NCBI GenBank assembly: GCA_016720705.1
Contig: JADKKB010000007.1
Span: forward strand, 1 to 64,000
Source of the DNA: Chloracidobacterium sp.
GTDB taxonomy: Bacteria; Acidobacteriota; Blastocatellia; Pyrinomonadales; Pyrinomonadaceae
Reading direction: 5' to 3'
DNA: 64,000 nt
Positions 63,129 through 64,000 of this stretch are shown here, in pieces; position 1 is the stretch's first letter; every line of letters begins with the position of its first letter. A program made the translations under genes and the position numbers. Under the pieces are notes generated by a model. That model saw nothing but the letters and a program-made list of their open reading frames with translations. It was not told the origin of the DNA and searched no databases.

Positions 63129-64000
63129 TCACTCCTGAGGCATCGCCAAAAAGTCAGCATCGAGGACGCTGTCACTCAGCGTCACGATGCGGCTCGGTGC
63201 CTGGAAGAAGAACCGTTTGGAGTTTACCGTCACAACATAAGTCTCGCCGGCCTCGAGGCCATCAAAACGATAGTAGCCGAATGGCCCTGTCAAAACCCTC
63301 ATCGGCGTCGGCAGAGTATTTCCGCTGATAACCAACACGGCATTTTTGATTCCGCGTCCATCAGCCGTCAAAACCCGCCCGCCAAGAACCACATCCGCCG
63401 CCGTCGGTGCCAAAGGCCCGGAACCGGTCCAACGCGAGAATTCCGTGACGCCGATAACGGGGCCAAGAACGTTGTTTACCGTGTCAACGCAGGTCACAGC
63501 ACACATCTCGGTGACGACCCCTGCTCCCGTACGCTTATAGACTCGATAATTACTCTCGTTAGCGATCACGTCGCTGTCGTCATACTGGAATGTCAGATCA
63601 ACCGTCAAGTCACCCGTCTCGGTCAGATTCCAGTTTCTCGACAGATCGGTAAATCCGGTAAGCAACGTGTCATCAGGCGTGACCGTCAAGCTCGACGGGA
63701 ATGTGCCCGCTGTGACCGTTGCTCCGACCGGCGAGTATTGATTCTGCCCAACAGGATACGAGAAAGCGCCCGTCGCACAGAAATCCTTCTTGACCGCGCC
63801 GTCGATGAATGCCAAGCTACTGGCTCCGGTAACAGATGCGTCGCAGCCGAGGGTCAGAACATTACCTCCCAAAACGGTCGTTCCCGTTAGGTACAGCCGT
63901 TTCGTGATCGTAACGTCGCCACCGATCGTCTCGCCCGCTCCAAGTGCAGCGTTGTAGAACGTTCCCGACGCAATACTGCCACCGGTCGCCTGTACGATCT
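63129..64000 (-). CDS. C-terminal part of a large secreted repeat protein (runs off the right edge)
   Basis: The frame is open to the window edge, so the start lies outside. The visible 290 residues are strand-rich and Gly/Thr-rich: TLTVTPDDTLLTGF-type repeats with paired Cys (CAVTCVDT, LGCDAS, DFCATGAFSYPVG), ending in a carboxypeptidase-regulatory-like domain (ADGRGIKNAVLVISG, GPFGYYRFDGLEAGETYVVT). Such domains mark the C-terminus of many acidobacterial secreted proteins. Function unknown; probably extracellular or surface-attached. The stop is at 63129-63131. Confidence 0.8.
   Translation of the reverse strand, partial: IVQATGGSIASGTFYNAALGAGETIGGDVTITKRLYLTGTTVLGGNVLTLGCDASVTGASSLAFIDGAVKKDFCATGAFSYPVGQNQYSPVGATVTAGTFPSSLTVTPDDTLLTGFTDLSRNWNLTETGDLTVDLTFQYDDSDVIANESNYRVYKRTGAGVVTEMCAVTCVDTVNNVLGPVIGVTEFSRWTGSGPLAPTAADVVLGGRVLTADGRGIKNAVLVISGNTLPTPMRVLTGPFGYYRFDGLEAGETYVVTVNSKRFFFQAPSRIVTLSDSVLDADFLAMPQE

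Overview
The window reads as chromosomal DNA of a Gram-negative bacterium, most likely an acidobacterium of the Blastocatellia/Pyrinomonadales type. This is inferred from an outer-membrane gene set (lpxD, lpxB, lptD, a TonB-dependent receptor), secreted proteins with long Pro-Thr-Ser linkers and a C-terminal domain like the acidobacterial TIGR03437 family, an ECF sigma/anti-sigma pair feeding secreted peptidases, and moderate GC. No rRNA gene or other direct species marker is present.

About 1-29,400 looks like an integrated mobile or defence island ending at a tRNA-Pro(GGG) gene (29,401-29,474, minus). A tyrosine integrase and a small excisionase-like HTH gene lie just downstream of the tRNA 3' end, and the other end of the island is outside the window. 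From left to right it holds: a broken minus-strand stretch (1-4,205) with frameshifted RNase HI and SSB genes; an intact module with an unknown 538-aa protein, a 129-aa protein and a second SSB; a two-gene unit of a GHKL (MutL/HSP90-like) ATPase fused to a PD-(D/E)xK-like nuclease plus a 123-aa partner; a plus-strand operon of ECF sigma factor, zinc-binding anti-sigma factor, secreted S9 peptidase, small secreted Cys-rich peptide and secreted TPR-CHAT peptidase; a type II CBASS operon (nuclease-SAVED effector, CD-NTase, E2-E1 Cap2, JAMM Cap3) with a divergent LexA-like gene; and a 1,578-aa nuclease-STAND NTPase resembling Avs proteins.

Several island genes (SSB-1, RNase HI, the CHAT gene, Cap2, an NtrC-type fragment) are interrupted by frameshifts, most of which one added base, often in a short homopolymer, would repair. 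This could be real decay or uncorrected indel error; the sequence alone cannot decide.

From 29,500 to 64,000 the genes are intact and housekeeping-like: a MerR regulator, thiL, an HNH nuclease, cysS, cysteine dioxygenase with a membrane glycosyltransferase, the pdhABC operon, a dense array of dispersed palindromes (about 40,590-41,400), an EamA transporter, a STAS protein, lpxD, lpxB, a secreted beta-propeller protein, ilvE, a membrane spermidine-synthase-like protein, lptD, an NtrC-type regulator, a B12-dependent acyl-CoA mutase large subunit with an isobutyryl-CoA-mutase-like residue, a YraN nuclease, a TonB receptor next to a ChaN-like protein, a deoxyhypusine-synthase-like protein, and the C-terminus of a large secreted protein running off the right edge.
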